NCBI GenBank assembly: GCA_016290325.1
Contig: JAEETL010000008.1
Span: 29,282 to 93,281 of the forward strand
DNA: 64,000 nucleotides
Direction of reading: 5' to 3'
Source of the DNA: Muribaculaceae bacterium
Lineage (GTDB): Bacteria; Bacteroidota; Bacteroidia; Bacteroidales; Muribaculaceae
Below, in pieces: positions 17,393-26,414 of the stretch. The notes beneath the pieces were generated by a model. That model saw only the letters and a program-made list of their open reading frames with translations, was not told the origin of the DNA and ran no database searches. A program made the translations under genes and the position numbers. Numbering within the stretch: position 1 is the first letter of the stretch; each line of letters starts with the position of its first letter.

Positions 17393-19240
17393 TCATTTGA
17401 AATAATGCTCACGGTCATAAATGAGGCAGCGGCTGATGTCCCAAGCCTTGAACTGGTGAGAAGTGAGAGACGAGCTGTCACCAATGATTGTCATATTGCG
17501 GTGCTGGATAGCGCTGGTGACTGGATACCTGAAGATACTATGCCCCAATCCCTTCCACTGATAGGCATTGGCCCCCATCACGTCGAGCAACGTCGGGAAT
17601 ACATCAACTTGACCGATTACAGGCTCATAGCGCAAGGTGGTATCGACTCCACACACAATCAAAGGGATGCCCCAGTCATTGGGCGAGAACTCGCTATCAG
17701 GTTTACCCTCGACACGGCTCAAATAAAGTTGAGTGTGGTCAGAGACAATCGCTAAAACCGTATTCTGGGCTAGTCCAAGCCTGTTAAGGTCATCGATAAA
17801 GGCACCTATGCAACTGTCGGTCACGTTTACACAATTCAAGTACCCGCGAGCCTCGGCATTCAACGTATCACTCGCCGTGATCCAGGATGGGCGCAACTTG
17901 TCCTCGGGATAAGGCGTGTGCATTGTCATGGTAACCATCTCCAGGAAGAATGGTTGACGCATTTGAGGAAGCAGATGCGCAGCAAAATCGGTGAGCGCCG
18001 CATCGTCCACATTGTTGTGTCGCATAAGCACACCGTCGGCATTCATGTGATCCCGTGTGTAGAGTGAGTCAAATCCATAGGTGCGCGCCGTGACGGTCTG
18101 ATTCCAGTTCATGCCAGGAGTGCAAATCACCTCGCGGCAATCGTAACCCTGAAGTGCTTCGGCCAGCGTAGGATAAGGGCCGTTACCATGAACGACAGCG
18201 ACAGCGGCATCTCGCAGCGGCAACAGACCAGTGTTATAGATGAAATGGGCATCACTAGAGTGCCCGTGGCTGGTCTCGAACAACACATGAGGGGCATAAA
18301 TGACACTATCGCCAGCCACCAGTTTGTTTAGTACTGGAGTCACTTCCTGCCCGTCTATAGTCATGCCGATAGGCCATGTGTGCAATGACTCGACGATAAT
18401 CAGCACTAAATTACGGGGTTGTTCACCCGCAAAGCGGTTGTCACTGTAATGAGGGCAATCCTCGTTTAAAAATTGGTCAACAACAGCGCGCTCCTCGTCA
18501 CTGATCGATAAGTTAGTGAAAACGGCCTGGTGCAACGAGTAAATACAATAAGGTATCAAGCCATTTTGTGAAAAATAGCCCCGATTACTGAAGTTGTGGA
18601 TGAATCTGTTCTCGAAATTATTCACGGCTCCGCTATAGCCCATCAGCGCCAAGACACCAGCAGCCACCAGTGTGGCCAGCAACGGTTTCTTTGCGTTTGC
18701 GTCCTTATTCTTTTGCCCCAATACACACACGACGATGAGCAGCAAAAATGGCACCGCAAACAGCAAATCATGCCAGCGCAACAACGCTAACGTGCTATCC
18801 ATCAATGTCGTGTTCAGGTTATTGGTCATCGTCAGGCTTTGCCACGGCATCAGGTCATCATAAGCTCGGCAATAACACACCTGCATCAGGCACCACACTG
18901 TTATCAGTGTCATCGGTATCCACACCAACCAGCGCCAACGGGGTTTCAACAGCCAGTAGAGACATAGTACCAATAAGGCGTTAGCCAACGAGACAAAGGC
19001 GACCGTAACCATTTCCAGGCCGCTCAACTTAGTGCTTACCAATGTAAATAGGCCAACCAGTGGCGACAAAATCACGCTCAGATTTCCCACCGACAGCGGC
19101 ACCATGTACCACTCGGGTAGGCCACGGCCCATCACTCTCAAGTCGGCGACCAGTGTGAAACACTGCCATGCGAAAACCACGACACACAGCACAAAAAACA
19201 ATGTGCCATAACGTTCAATATGCCGCAAGCCTTTTTTCAC
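17393..19240 (-). CDS. LtaS-like membrane sulfatase-fold transferase
   Basis: A 615-residue inner-membrane protein of the LTA synthase / phosphoethanolamine transferase group. Five or six hydrophobic segments fill residues 10-205. An extracytoplasmic alkaline-phosphatase-fold domain runs from about 275 to 590. Likely metal ligands are E284 (LVLIIVESLH) and the SDH of AIVSDHTQLY. The nucleophile loop is ETSHGHSSDAHF, so the usual threonine is serine (S328). Gram-negative relatives usually move phosphoglycerol or phosphoethanolamine onto glycans or lipid A, or act in capsule metabolism; the substrate here is unknown. The gene is last in a long leftward run, 14 bases after the UmuD-like gene. 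Confidence 0.82.
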   Translation of the reverse strand: MKKGLRHIERYGTLFFVLCVVVFAWQCFTLVADLRVMGRGLPEWYMVPLSVGNLSVILSPLVGLFTLVSTKLSGLEMVTVAFVSLANALLVLCLYWLLKPRWRWLVWIPMTLITVWCLMQVCYCRAYDDLMPWQSLTMTNNLNTTLMDSTLALLRWHDLLFAVPFLLLIVVCVLGQKNKDANAKKPLLATLVAAGVLALMGYSGAVNNFENRFIHNFSNRGYFSQNGLIPYCIYSLHQAVFTNLSISDEERAVVDQFLNEDCPHYSDNRFAGEQPRNLVLIIVESLHTWPIGMTIDGQEVTPVLNKLVAGDSVIYAPHVLFETSHGHSSDAHFIYNTGLLPLRDAAVAVVHGNGPYPTLAEALQGYDCREVICTPGMNWNQTVTARTYGFDSLYTRDHMNADGVLMRHNNVDDAALTDFAAHLLPQMRQPFFLEMVTMTMHTPYPEDKLRPSWITASDTLNAEARGYLNCVNVTDSCIGAFIDDLNRLGLAQNTVLAIVSDHTQLYLSRVEGKPDSEFSPNDWGIPLIVCGVDTTLRYEPVIGQVDVFPTLLDVMGANAYQWKGLGHSIFRYPVTSAIQHRNMTIIGDSSSLTSHQFKAWDISRCLIYDREHYFK

Positions 19241-19254
19241 CTGAGTTAAAAAAG

Positions 19255-19692
19255 TTATAGTCTTTTAATAATGTGGGAAACCACGCCCCACACCTGGAAA
19301 CTGCTATCCTCGGTCACCTGGATTTCAGGGAAACTAGCGTTGGCGGGCGTGAGAAACACGCCATCCTCGCGAACACTGAGGCGCTTAACCGTGAAATCGC
19401 CATCAATGAAGCACACTGCTATATTTCCGTCATGGGGAGTGATTGAGCGGTCAATGATCAGCAAATCCCCCTCGTTGATGCCCGCATCAACCATCGAGTT
19501 GCCGATCACACGCGCACAAAACGTTGCAGCGGGATTGGTGATTAGAGCCCGGTTCAAGTCGATGCTGTCGGCATACTCACCCTGGGCCGGGCTGGGAAAG
19601 CCAGCCTGTACCCTCGTCTCAAAAAACTGCAATCCTGACGTCTGCTCGTCCTCGACGGGCTTCACCTGTGATATTTCAATATCTTTCTGCAT
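19255..19692 (-). CDS. UmuD-like S24 self-cleaving protein (no umuC partner seen)
   Basis: A 145-residue peptidase S24 family protein. From the ATG at 19692 (a GTG at 19698 is also in frame) the layout follows UmuD: a short N-terminal arm, a cleavage site A30-G31 (VQAGFPSPA), the catalytic serine S66 (GNSMVDAGI) and the catalytic lysine K103 (FTVKRL). There is no N-terminal helix-turn-helix as in LexA. UmuD normally cleaves itself on RecA filaments and then joins UmuC to form the mutagenic DNA polymerase V. In this window the next gene is the LtaS-like enzyme and no polymerase is present. It overlaps or abuts the MBL hydrolase gene upstream. Confidence 0.88.
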   Translation of the reverse strand: MQKDIEISQVKPVEDEQTSGLQFFETRVQAGFPSPAQGEYADSIDLNRALITNPAATFCARVIGNSMVDAGINEGDLLIIDRSITPHDGNIAVCFIDGDFTVKRLSVREDGVFLTPANASFPEIQVTEDSSFQVWGVVSHIIKRL

Positions 19693-19694
19693 GA

Positions 19695-20471
19695 TCACAC
19701 TTTCACTATTAGGCCATCATAAGCCAAAGACACACCATTGGGCAACAGTTTGGGAGAATCGGCGTGCAGGCCCATTCGGTCACTCATGTGGATAAGCAAT
19801 GAACGGCCAGGCTTGATACGCCTGATGATATCCAATGTCTCATCCAGGCACATGTGGGACATGTGCTCGCCCACGCGCAACGAATTAATGACCAGCAGAG
19901 GCACCCCGTTGAGGCTATCCACTACCGCGTCATCAATGGTCTTGGCATCAGTAATATAAGCAAGCGGACCTATGCGGAAACCGATAATCGGCAACTTATA
20001 GTGCATGACCGGAATAGGGTCAACGCGTACACCCTCCACATAGAACGGCTCATCACCAATGACGTGTTCCTCAAATTTTGCCACACCAGGATAAGGATTC
20101 TCGGCAAAACAGTAAGGGATGCGATGATGCAGGTCCCGAATCACGTCAGCCCGTGCATATAACGGCATGGGGCGCTCATAGCAATAGGCCCTCAGGTCGT
20201 CAAGTCCTGCCACATGGTCAAAGTGGATGTGGGTGATCAGGACCGCATCCAGGTTATCGTCGCTGGCGCGGAGCATCTGGGTACGGAAATCAGGGCCGCA
20301 ATCGATGAGAATGCGGGCACCCTGATACCTCACGATGGCCGATGTGCGCAAACGCTTGTCGCGAGGGTCATCACTCAAGCACACGGGGCAATGGCACCTC
20401 AACATGGGTACACCTGTCGATGTTCCGGTTCCTAAGAATTCTATTTCAAGTGTCGTTGGCTCCATTATCAT
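19695..20471 (-). CDS. MBL-fold metallo-hydrolase, PhnP-like
   Basis: A 258-residue cytoplasmic hydrolase of the metallo-beta-lactamase superfamily. The metal-binding motif THIHFDHVAGLDDLRAY is intact, and the N-terminus has LGTGTSTGVPMLRCHCPVC, where the cysteines suggest the extra zinc site typical of PhnP-like phosphodiesterases. The C-terminal IHMSDRMG supplies another ligand region. Bacteroidota have this conserved protein as a PhnP/RNase Z relative of unknown physiological substrate; a cyclic phosphodiester is a reasonable guess. Its start overlaps the preceding lipoprotein stop (ATGA), so it is cotranscribed. Confidence 0.88.
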   Translation of the reverse strand: MIMEPTTLEIEFLGTGTSTGVPMLRCHCPVCLSDDPRDKRLRTSAIVRYQGARILIDCGPDFRTQMLRASDDNLDAVLITHIHFDHVAGLDDLRAYCYERPMPLYARADVIRDLHHRIPYCFAENPYPGVAKFEEHVIGDEPFYVEGVRVDPIPVMHYKLPIIGFRIGPLAYITDAKTIDDAVVDSLNGVPLLVINSLRVGEHMSHMCLDETLDIIRRIKPGRSLLIHMSDRMGLHADSPKLLPNGVSLAYDGLIVKV

Positions 20472-21427
20472 CTCCTGAATTGCCTGAGCAACCCATCAAC
20501 AAAAAACAGGTATGCTCCGCCGTCATAATACCAGTATTCACGCATTCCCGATTGCTCAGGAATCTCATTGATGCGTTTGGGAGAGCCTAAAGCCAATCGA
20601 CATTCTTCTTTTGTCATGCCCTCAACCACTTTGGCATTGGTGATAAGTTCCCAGTTGGCATCACTAATGGCAGGATAGGACAAATGCGGATCGGCGGCGG
20701 CAAACAATGCGTCAAAGTCACGGCCATGCATGGTTGAGCCATTGTCGCTCATCCACACCATCGCCTTCTCTCGGGTGTCGTCAGTCGTGAACAGTACCCG
20801 CAAGGGCATCACCGCGTTACCGGGCAGCACGCTGTCGACATGCACTTTGATGAAATGGCGGCCGTCACGCATCTGCTCGCTCTGGCGATCATACCAAATC
20901 GCCGTGCGAATGTAATAATCTTTCCCTGCTACCTGGCGACCGATATGGTTCACCATGTCCATGTCGATGAGCATCGGGATAGAAAAACCCGAACGGAACT
21001 CATCGATGGTCTTTCCCGTGCGATAGACGTAGGTATTGCCTGTGTTCGTGTCCTTGAACAATAAATTCACCGTGCTGCGGTTGTCATAAATGCCTCCCGT
21101 GTCATAGCCCTCATAACTCAACATCTTACCTGCTAGGTCCACTGTGTCGATATCATAATCATGGGAACGGGCAAACAGCAGGCGGGCTTGGTTGTCGGTC
21201 ACCTTAAAGAGCTTACCTTGACGCCAAGCTGGCACCGAATCGACATAAGCCTCAAGTGTAACCATAGACTGATTGGTGGCATGTTCTATGGCTTTTTTTA
21301 CCTCTTTTTCACCCACATGCTCGGTCAGTTCAATGCCTGTGCCGCAAGCAGTCATGAATGCACCCAAGATGCACATCAATGCCCACTTACACACTAATGA
21401 GCCATTATGGTCAATAAGCCACCGCAT
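20468..21427 (-). CDS. Predicted lipoprotein with C-terminal SmpA/BamE-like segment
   Basis: A 319-residue protein if started at the ATG at 21427, which gives MRWLIDHNGSLVC followed by a hydrophobic stretch ending in the lipobox AFMTACG. An upstream start at 21505 is open but would bury the signal. The body is not recognised; it contains many charged beta-strand-like stretches. Near the end, VVEGMTKEECRLALGSPKRI followed by YWYYDGGAYLFFVDG resembles the small SmpA/OmlA (BamE-like) fold, in which a 'GMTxxEVxxxLGxP' helix precedes a beta-sheet. It is probably an outer-membrane or periplasmic lipoprotein. It lies between another small lipoprotein and the MBL hydrolase. Confidence 0.7.
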   Translation of the reverse strand: MRWLIDHNGSLVCKWALMCILGAFMTACGTGIELTEHVGEKEVKKAIEHATNQSMVTLEAYVDSVPAWRQGKLFKVTDNQARLLFARSHDYDIDTVDLAGKMLSYEGYDTGGIYDNRSTVNLLFKDTNTGNTYVYRTGKTIDEFRSGFSIPMLIDMDMVNHIGRQVAGKDYYIRTAIWYDRQSEQMRDGRHFIKVHVDSVLPGNAVMPLRVLFTTDDTREKAMVWMSDNGSTMHGRDFDALFAAADPHLSYPAISDANWELITNAKVVEGMTKEECRLALGSPKRINEIPEQSGMREYWYYDGGAYLFFVDGLLRQFRR

Positions 21428-21437
21428 CGGTTTTATC

Positions 21438-21842
21438 TTATTTTTTCTCTTCCTGGAGCATCTTGTCAATCGACTCGGTAATAGAATTGATATCCATGCC
21501 ACCATTCATGACATCTTGGGTCATCTCTTTAACGACCTCTTCTTTATCAACTCCTTTCTTTACTTTCAGGACTGAGATATAGGCTGCATTACGCTCACGC
21601 GACTCTTTTAATGCCTGCCTGAATTCATCTATGGCGGCAGAATCGCTTGAAGCCATAATCGTCTTTTCCATGGCGCGGATGCTGTCAACCAAGGCAAGTA
21701 CTGCTGCCGAGTCCTGCTGCTCGCACAACTGGTCAAGCTGTTTAACCATTGACTCACCCTTGGCTTTGTAATTGTTACCGCTCTCGCAGCTAATCAGTGA
21801 CAGTGCCATAACGGCTGTCAACATCAAAAAAAACTTCTTCAT
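21438..21842 (-). CDS. Small helical lipoprotein, unknown function
   Basis: A 134-residue protein with a clear lipoprotein signal (MKKFFLMLTAVMALSLISC). The remainder is charged and helical, rich in Asp, Glu, Lys and Met, with a likely coiled-coil stretch over residues 28-110 and a basic end (LQEEKK). No family is recognised. It is in the same orientation as, and 10 bases upstream of, the larger lipoprotein, so the two may form a pair. Confidence 0.7.
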   Translation of the reverse strand: MKKFFLMLTAVMALSLISCESGNNYKAKGESMVKQLDQLCEQQDSAAVLALVDSIRAMEKTIMASSDSAAIDEFRQALKESRERNAAYISVLKVKKGVDKEEVVKEMTQDVMNGGMDINSITESIDKMLQEEKK

Positions 21843-21881
21843 GTCTCGAGTTAAATATATTGCTTGTTATTTATGTTGTTT

Positions 21882-22133
21882 CTAACTTCCTAAGGCTTTA
21901 CGCAATGCGGTAGCAAGTTGATCGGGGCAAGAGGTGTTCTTGTAGCCGCATCTGATGCCCTGCAACCTGTCAGCCACTTCGCTGGCTTTCATGCCACGCA
22001 CGAGTGTCGCTATTCCCTGCAAGTTACCGTGGCAACCGCCATAGAACATCACGTCCCGCAAGATGCCGTCCTCATCGATTTCCAAATCAATCTGTGAGGA
22101 GCATGTGCCTTGAGTATAATAAGTATATTTCAT
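21882..22133 (-). CDS. TSCPD domain protein (TIGR03905 type)
   Basis: An 83-residue protein made of one TSCPD domain. The cysteines sit in TCSSQID, GGCHGN, IRCGYK and the diagnostic TSCPDQLATAL near the C-terminus. The same domain is found at the C-terminus of vitamin-B12-dependent ribonucleotide reductases, where the cysteines are redox active or bind metal; stand-alone copies are common in anaerobes and their role is unknown. It lies 16 bases after the Crp-type regulator gene. Confidence 0.9.
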   Translation of the reverse strand: MKYTYYTQGTCSSQIDLEIDEDGILRDVMFYGGCHGNLQGIATLVRGMKASEVADRLQGIRCGYKNTSCPDQLATALRKALGS

Positions 22134-22149
22134 TTTCTATAGATGACTA

Positions 22150-22827
22150 TCAATTGTCCAACAATTCCATGAGTTTCTCCTGATCGAGCAGGCGCAATTC
22201 GTTGCTGTCATAATCCAGGATATCCTCGTCACTCAACTTGTCAAGGGTGGTGATGAGCGTAGTGCGCTGTGTCGCCAAGAGGGCACACAGGTCCTTCTGC
22301 TTATAACGCAAACTGATGTTCGTCGCTCCAGGCACCGATAAGTTATTGACGAGAATGGCCAGTCGCTCGGCAACCGAGCCATCCTTTACCGACAACGACG
22401 AGGACAAACCACGTTGACAGCCAGACGAGAGGTAATTCAGAATGTTGAACAAGAACACCTTATCGGTATTAATCATTTTGATATAATCGCTCTTCAGCAA
22501 CTGTAGAATGCCACAAGAGCCGTCGGCAACAGCAGTAAACGGATAGGTCGTTGCTCTTCCAAACAGGTATTCAGCAGCAAGCACATGTGGCGTGGATAAC
22601 GTCTGCAATAACGATACACGCAGGTGGGCACAGGGCATCTCTACCCTAACCCGCCCCGACACAATAAACTTGATATGGGTACATGAATCACCCGCCGCGA
22701 TGATTGTATCGCCATTCCTGAACTTCAGGAAATGAAAAGGCAGTTTCTCAACCAACGCGGTGATTCTCTCGGTACTCACCCCCTGGAAGAGCGGCAACTG
22801 CATCAACTGTTGGTACATGCTGTTCAT
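22150..22827 (-). CDS. Crp/Fnr-family transcriptional regulator
   Basis: A 225-residue regulator with an N-terminal cyclic-nucleotide-binding-type beta-roll (residues 10-125) and a C-terminal winged helix (about 150-225, with KQKDLCALLATQRTTLITTLDKL as the recognition region). The beta-roll has no N-terminal cysteine cluster like Fnr, and its phosphate-binding cassette does not match Crp, so the effector is unknown. It belongs to the divergent Crp-like group common in Bacteroidales. It is located 21 bases downstream of hisS in the same direction. Confidence 0.87.
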   Translation of the reverse strand: MNSMYQQLMQLPLFQGVSTERITALVEKLPFHFLKFRNGDTIIAAGDSCTHIKFIVSGRVRVEMPCAHLRVSLLQTLSTPHVLAAEYLFGRATTYPFTAVADGSCGILQLLKSDYIKMINTDKVFLFNILNYLSSGCQRGLSSSLSVKDGSVAERLAILVNNLSVPGATNISLRYKQKDLCALLATQRTTLITTLDKLSDEDILDYDSNELRLLDQEKLMELLDN

Positions 22828-22848
22828 AACGAAATCCTATGCGTGGAT

Positions 22849-24210
22849 TTATCCCAACTGGGCAATAACCTGCTCGATGTTGAGCGTTTGCTGCTCACCA
22901 TTTGCCATATTCTTCAGGGCGATAGTGCCGTTTTGCACCTCATCGGCGCCCACGATGGCGACATAAGGAATTTGGCGGTCGTTGGCATAGTTCATCTGCT
23001 TCTTCATCTTAGCGCTGTCTGGGTATAGTTCAGCACTGATGCCCGCACGGCGTAGCGCCATAATGTGACGCAACGATGCCGCAGCCTCAACTTCTCCAAA
23101 ATTGACAAACATCACCTTAGCGGTGGCCATCGTGTCGGCAGGATACAGGTCAAGGGCATTCAACACGTCATAGATACGGTCAGCACCAAAGCTGATGCCC
23201 ACGCCCGACAAGCCGGGCATACCGAACACGCCCGTCAGGTTGTCATACCTGCCGCCGCCAGTGATGCTGCCGATGGCGACATCCAGAGCCTTGACCTCAA
23301 GGATTGTACCTGTGTAGTAATTCAGGCCACGTGCCAACGACACGTCAAGTTCAACACGCGCTCGTGTGCCCAGCGCTGATACATGGTCAAGCACATAACG
23401 CATTTCCTCGATGCCCTTCATGCCCACCTCACTGGAGCCAAGCATCGATGAGAGCGAGTCAAGACGTTCCTCATTAGAGCCGTCAAGCGCTAGCAGCGGT
23501 TGCAAGGTGTTGATGGCCTCATCGGTAAGGCCCTTTTCCTTCAACTCGGCATTCACATTGTCAATACCTATTTTGTCAAGCTTGTCGATGGCAACGGTGA
23601 TATCCACAATCTTGTCGGCAGCGCCAATGATTTCGGCAATGCCGCTCAGGATCTTGCGGTTATTTAGCTTGATGGCGACATTGATATTGAAGCGGTTGAA
23701 CACCTCATCAATCATCGTCACCAGTTCCACCTCGTTGAGCAACGAGTCGCTGCCCACGATATCGGCGTCACACTGGTAAAACTCACGGTAACGGCCTTTC
23801 TGCGGGCGATCGGCACGCCACACGGGCTGCACCTGATAGCGCTTGAACGGCATCTGCAAGTCGTTGCGGTGCTGCACCACATAACGGGCAAACGGCACCG
23901 TCAGGTCATAACGCAGACCCTTCTCGCTGATCTTGGTAGTCAAGTGCAGTGAATCATGAGCTGACAACAATTCATCGGGCGCATCCTTGAGGTAATCACC
24001 ACTGTTCAGAATCTTGAACAGCAGTTTGTCACCCTCCTCGCCATACTTACCCATCAGCGTTGACAGGTTCTCGACAGCAGGGGTTTCAATCTGCTGGAAT
24101 CCATACAGCAGGAAAACGTCCTTAATAGTGTTAAATATATAGTTACGGCGCGCCATCTCAATGGGTGAGAAGTCGCGAGTCCCCTTGGGGATGGATGGTT
24201 TTTGTGCCAT
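22849..24210 (-). CDS. hisS: Histidyl-tRNA synthetase
   Basis: A 453-residue class II aminoacyl-tRNA synthetase that charges tRNA-His. The order is motif 1 region with [20 protein letters not shown], motif 2 with [27 protein letters not shown], the histidine-specific [14 protein letters not shown], motif 3 with [13 protein letters not shown] and [16 protein letters not shown], then the anticodon-binding domain with a typical [16 protein letters not shown] segment. The length is normal. It begins 40 bases after the zinc metallopeptidase gene and is probably cotranscribed with it. Confidence 0.97.
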   Translation of the reverse strand: MAQKPSIPKGTRDFSPIEMARRNYIFNTIKDVFLLYGFQQIETPAVENLSTLMGKYGEEGDKLLFKILNSGDYLKDAPDELLSAHDSLHLTTKISEKGLRYDLTVPFARYVVQHRNDLQMPFKRYQVQPVWRADRPQKGRYREFYQCDADIVGSDSLLNEVELVTMIDEVFNRFNINVAIKLNNRKILSGIAEIIGAADKIVDITVAIDKLDKIGIDNVNAELKEKGLTDEAINTLQPLLALDGSNEERLDSLSSMLGSSEVGMKGIEEMRYVLDHVSALGTRARVELDVSLARGLNYYTGTILEVKALDVAIGSITGGGRYDNLTGVFGMPGLSGVGISFGADRIYDVLNALDLYPADTMATAKVMFVNFGEVEAAASLRHIMALRRAGISAELYPDSAKMKKQMNYANDRQIPYVAIVGADEVQNGTIALKNMANGEQQTLNIEQVIAQLG

Positions 24211-24250
24211 TATTGATTTAAATGTCTTTTGTATCCTTATAAAATGGTTA

Positions 24251-24931
24251 TTAACGACGTCTGCCGACGAGGGCTATCGCCACATAATATAATAATGTAG
24301 CCAGTGAACCTAAAGCAGCCACAACATAGGTATAGGCAGCGGCGCGAAGCGCATCCTTAGCCTGAACCAACTGTTGTCCGCCAGCAATGCCCGAGCCTTC
24401 AAGCCACTTGATGGCGCGGTGGCTGGCATCTATCTCTACTGGCAGTGTCACAAAGCTGAACAGCACTGTCGAAGCAAACAAGGCGATGGCAATATACAAT
24501 GGTATCACACTGAATTCATACAGGGCAATACCTGCCACTAGCGCCCATGAAATGTACTTTGAAGCAAACGATACCACAGGCACCATCTTGGTGCGCAACT
24601 GCAACATGCTGTAGCCCACCTTGTGCTGGATGGCATGACCACACTCGTGGGCTGCAACGGCAGCAGCGGCGATGCTGTTAGTGCCATAGACCGGCTCACT
24701 CAGGTTCACCGTCATGTTAGCAGGATTGAAGTGATCGGTCAACTGTCCGCTCACACTTGTGACCTGAACGTTACCGCATTCATTTTGCTGCAACATCGCA
24801 TTGGCAACATCACGACCTGCCATGGGCACTCCCAGGGGCACCTTACTATACTTAGCGAATTTCGTTTTGAGGGAGTTCTGAACAACTATGCTCAGGATGG
24901 TAATGGCTCCAAAAAGAATGTAAACAAACAT
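24251..24931 (-). CDS. Membrane zinc metallopeptidase (YugP / Zn_peptidase_2 family)
   Basis: A 226-residue inner-membrane protein. After an N-terminal hydrophobic segment (1-18) comes a soluble region with [21 protein letters not shown], where H95, E96 and H99 form the HEXXH-type zinc site, then two or three more membrane helices (about 115-160 and 195-220). This matches the neutral zinc metallopeptidase family of B. subtilis YugP, whose substrates are unknown. It is the first gene of the leftward run that includes hisS. A TAACTTTG box at 25021-25028 upstream could drive it. Confidence 0.92.
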   Translation of the reverse strand: MFVYILFGAITILSIVVQNSLKTKFAKYSKVPLGVPMAGRDVANAMLQQNECGNVQVTSVSGQLTDHFNPANMTVNLSEPVYGTNSIAAAAVAAHECGHAIQHKVGYSMLQLRTKMVPVVSFASKYISWALVAGIALYEFSVIPLYIAIALFASTVLFSFVTLPVEIDASHRAIKWLEGSGIAGGQQLVQAKDALRAAAYTYVVAALGSLATLLYYVAIALVGRRR

Positions 24932-25020
24932 AAATCTATCAATTATTTAGTTATTAATCTATTATTGTCCATTTTGGCACGGAATTTGTAATATAACGTG
25001 GCGGACATCATTATAAAGCG

Positions 25021-25028
25021 CAAAGTTA
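25021..25028 (-). promoter_or_regulatory. -7 box for the zinc peptidase/hisS run
   Basis: Read leftward, TAACTTTG lies 90 bases before the metallopeptidase start. TTTG-like sequence upstream is present but not at the ideal spacing. Confidence 0.4.
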
Positions 25029-25100
25029 GCGTTTTTTGTCCGCAAAACAGCCCAAAAGGGCAATAAAAGTACAAAAAATTGAATTTTTGGAGCAAAAAAG

Positions 25101-25131
25101 TTTGGTAATTCAAAAATAGCCGTTACATTTG
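25101..25131 (+). promoter_or_regulatory. Consensus promoter for the Ala-rich lipoprotein
   Basis: TTTG (25101-25104), exactly 19 bases, then TACATTTG (25124-25131) is a perfect match to the Bacteroidota consensus and lies 54 bases before the ATG. Confidence 0.75.
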
Positions 25132-25185
25132 CGGCGTTGAATTTTATGTTTTATTATTAACTTAATTAAAATCAGTTGTTTTATT

Positions 25186-25743
25186 ATGAAGAAGTTTTTA
25201 TTGATGTTTGCAGCTGTTGCTGCTATCGCTTTTGTTGGTTGCAAGACTGAGACCAAGCCCGCTGAGGAAACTCCCGTTGAAGAGGCTCCCGTTGCTGAGT
25301 ACACCGTTGAGAGTGTTACCAATGACCTGATGAACGCTGCCGATGAGGCAACCGCTGTTTCTCTGCTTGATGGTATCAAGGCTAAGGCTGAGGAGTTGCT
25401 GAATGGTGGTGACCAGGCTGGTTACTTCAACATCATCAACATCCTGAAGACCGTCTTTGAGAACAACAAGGAGGCTATCCTTGCTAAGATCCCCGCTCTG
25501 GCTGACAAGTTGGATGCTTACATCACCGTTCCCGAGGAGTTGAAGGCTGGTTTCGCTGAGTTTGTTACTAAGGCTGCTGCTGAGGCTGCTGCTGACAAGG
25601 CTGGTGAGGCTGTAGACGCTGCTAAGGCTGCTGCCGGTGAGGCTGTAGACGCTGCTAAGGACAAGGCTAATGAGGCCGTTGACGCTGCCAAGGACAAGGC
25701 TGCTGACGCTGCTCAGGCTGTAGCTGACGAGCTCAAGAAGTAA
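25186..25743 (+). CDS. Ala-rich lipoprotein with LEA-like 11-residue repeats
   Basis: A 185-residue protein with a lipoprotein signal (MKKFLLMFAAVAAIAFVGC), an acidic Pro/Glu linker, a helical middle region, and a C-terminal third built from repeats of the type EAVDAAKDKA (about residues 135-180). Such 11-residue Ala/Lys/Asp repeats resemble LEA_4-type proteins and should form long amphipathic helices or coiled coil. Codons are strongly biased to GCT, GGT and AAG, and the promoter is a perfect consensus, so high expression is likely. It is monocistronic with a strong terminator. Function is unknown; a periplasmic spacer between outer membrane and cell wall is one possibility. Confidence 0.8.
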   Translation: MKKFLLMFAAVAAIAFVGCKTETKPAEETPVEEAPVAEYTVESVTNDLMNAADEATAVSLLDGIKAKAEELLNGGDQAGYFNIINILKTVFENNKEAILAKIPALADKLDAYITVPEELKAGFAEFVTKAAAEAAADKAGEAVDAAKAAAGEAVDAAKDKANEAVDAAKDKAADAAQAVADELKK

Positions 25744-25771
25744 TCTTGATTATTCATTAATCCTAATAGAA

Positions 25772-25808
25772 TCAGGGCTGGTCCATGTGACCAGCCCTGA
25801 TTTGTTTT
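25772..25808 (+). terminator. Terminator after the Ala-rich lipoprotein
   Basis: A perfect 12-base stem (TCAGGGCTGGTC with GACCAGCCCTGA) around CATGT is followed by TTTGTTTT. Confidence 0.9.
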
Positions 25809-25821
25809 ATTACACAACAGC

Positions 25822-26325
25822 TTATATTCTTTTCTGATAAGCTAACCGTTCGTCGCCGTTCAAGAGGTAGATGATGCCGCAGTAGGTGAAACCATAATGC
25901 TCGATGACATGGCGCATGATGACATTATCGCGATGGGTATCGATGCGCAGGTTGCCCGCCACTACCAAGCAGTAGTCCATCACATCATTGAAGATGCCAT
26001 GACTCGCCGCCGTGCTCGCCAAGCGATGCACCACATGATAGGGAGCGTCATCGAGCCAATTGCCCTCATATATCTCCTTGTAAGTCGGTTCGGGACAAGG
26101 AATGAAGGCAAAGGAGGCGACTATTTCTCCACTGTCGCGCTCTACACACAAGTAGCAATGACCGTTGTCAATGTCGTGCTTGATGGTCTCCTCGCTGGGA
26201 TAACCGTCAATCCACTGGTTCACATTGCCACACGAACGCATAATGGCGCGCGCCTCGTCAATGAGACGCATAATCACGGGCAAATCGCCCATGGTTGCCA
26301 ACCTAAAGATTCTTTTTGGATTCAT
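25822..26325 (-). CDS. GNAT-like N-acetyltransferase
   Basis: A 167-residue protein from the ATG at 26325 (MNPKRIFRLATMGDLP); the frame extends 29 codons further upstream, but that part overlaps the promoter region. The fold pattern is that of GNAT acetyltransferases: IFRLATMGDLPVIMRLIDEAR at the start, a middle strand with SGEIVASFAFIP, and a C-terminal IDTHRDNVIMRHVIEHYGFTYCG, where the HxxN and YGF positions are typical of the acetyl-CoA-binding end of the domain. The substrate is unknown. It is divergent from the nitroreductase gene. Confidence 0.85.
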   Translation of the reverse strand: MNPKRIFRLATMGDLPVIMRLIDEARAIMRSCGNVNQWIDGYPSEETIKHDIDNGHCYLCVERDSGEIVASFAFIPCPEPTYKEIYEGNWLDDAPYHVVHRLASTAASHGIFNDVMDYCLVVAGNLRIDTHRDNVIMRHVIEHYGFTYCGIIYLLNGDERLAYQKRI

Positions 26326-26414
26326 CTGCCTGATTCTTTTTGGCAAATTTAGACAATTATTGGAAATTCTTCTTATTTTTGCGACAATAATCACAAAAAT
26401 AACTACTGACAATA

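Noticed and set aside
25186..25743. Histone-like or antifreeze-type identity for the Ala-rich protein
   Set aside because: The lipoprotein signal with cysteine at residue 19 places it outside the cytoplasm, and the repeats match LEA-like helices better.
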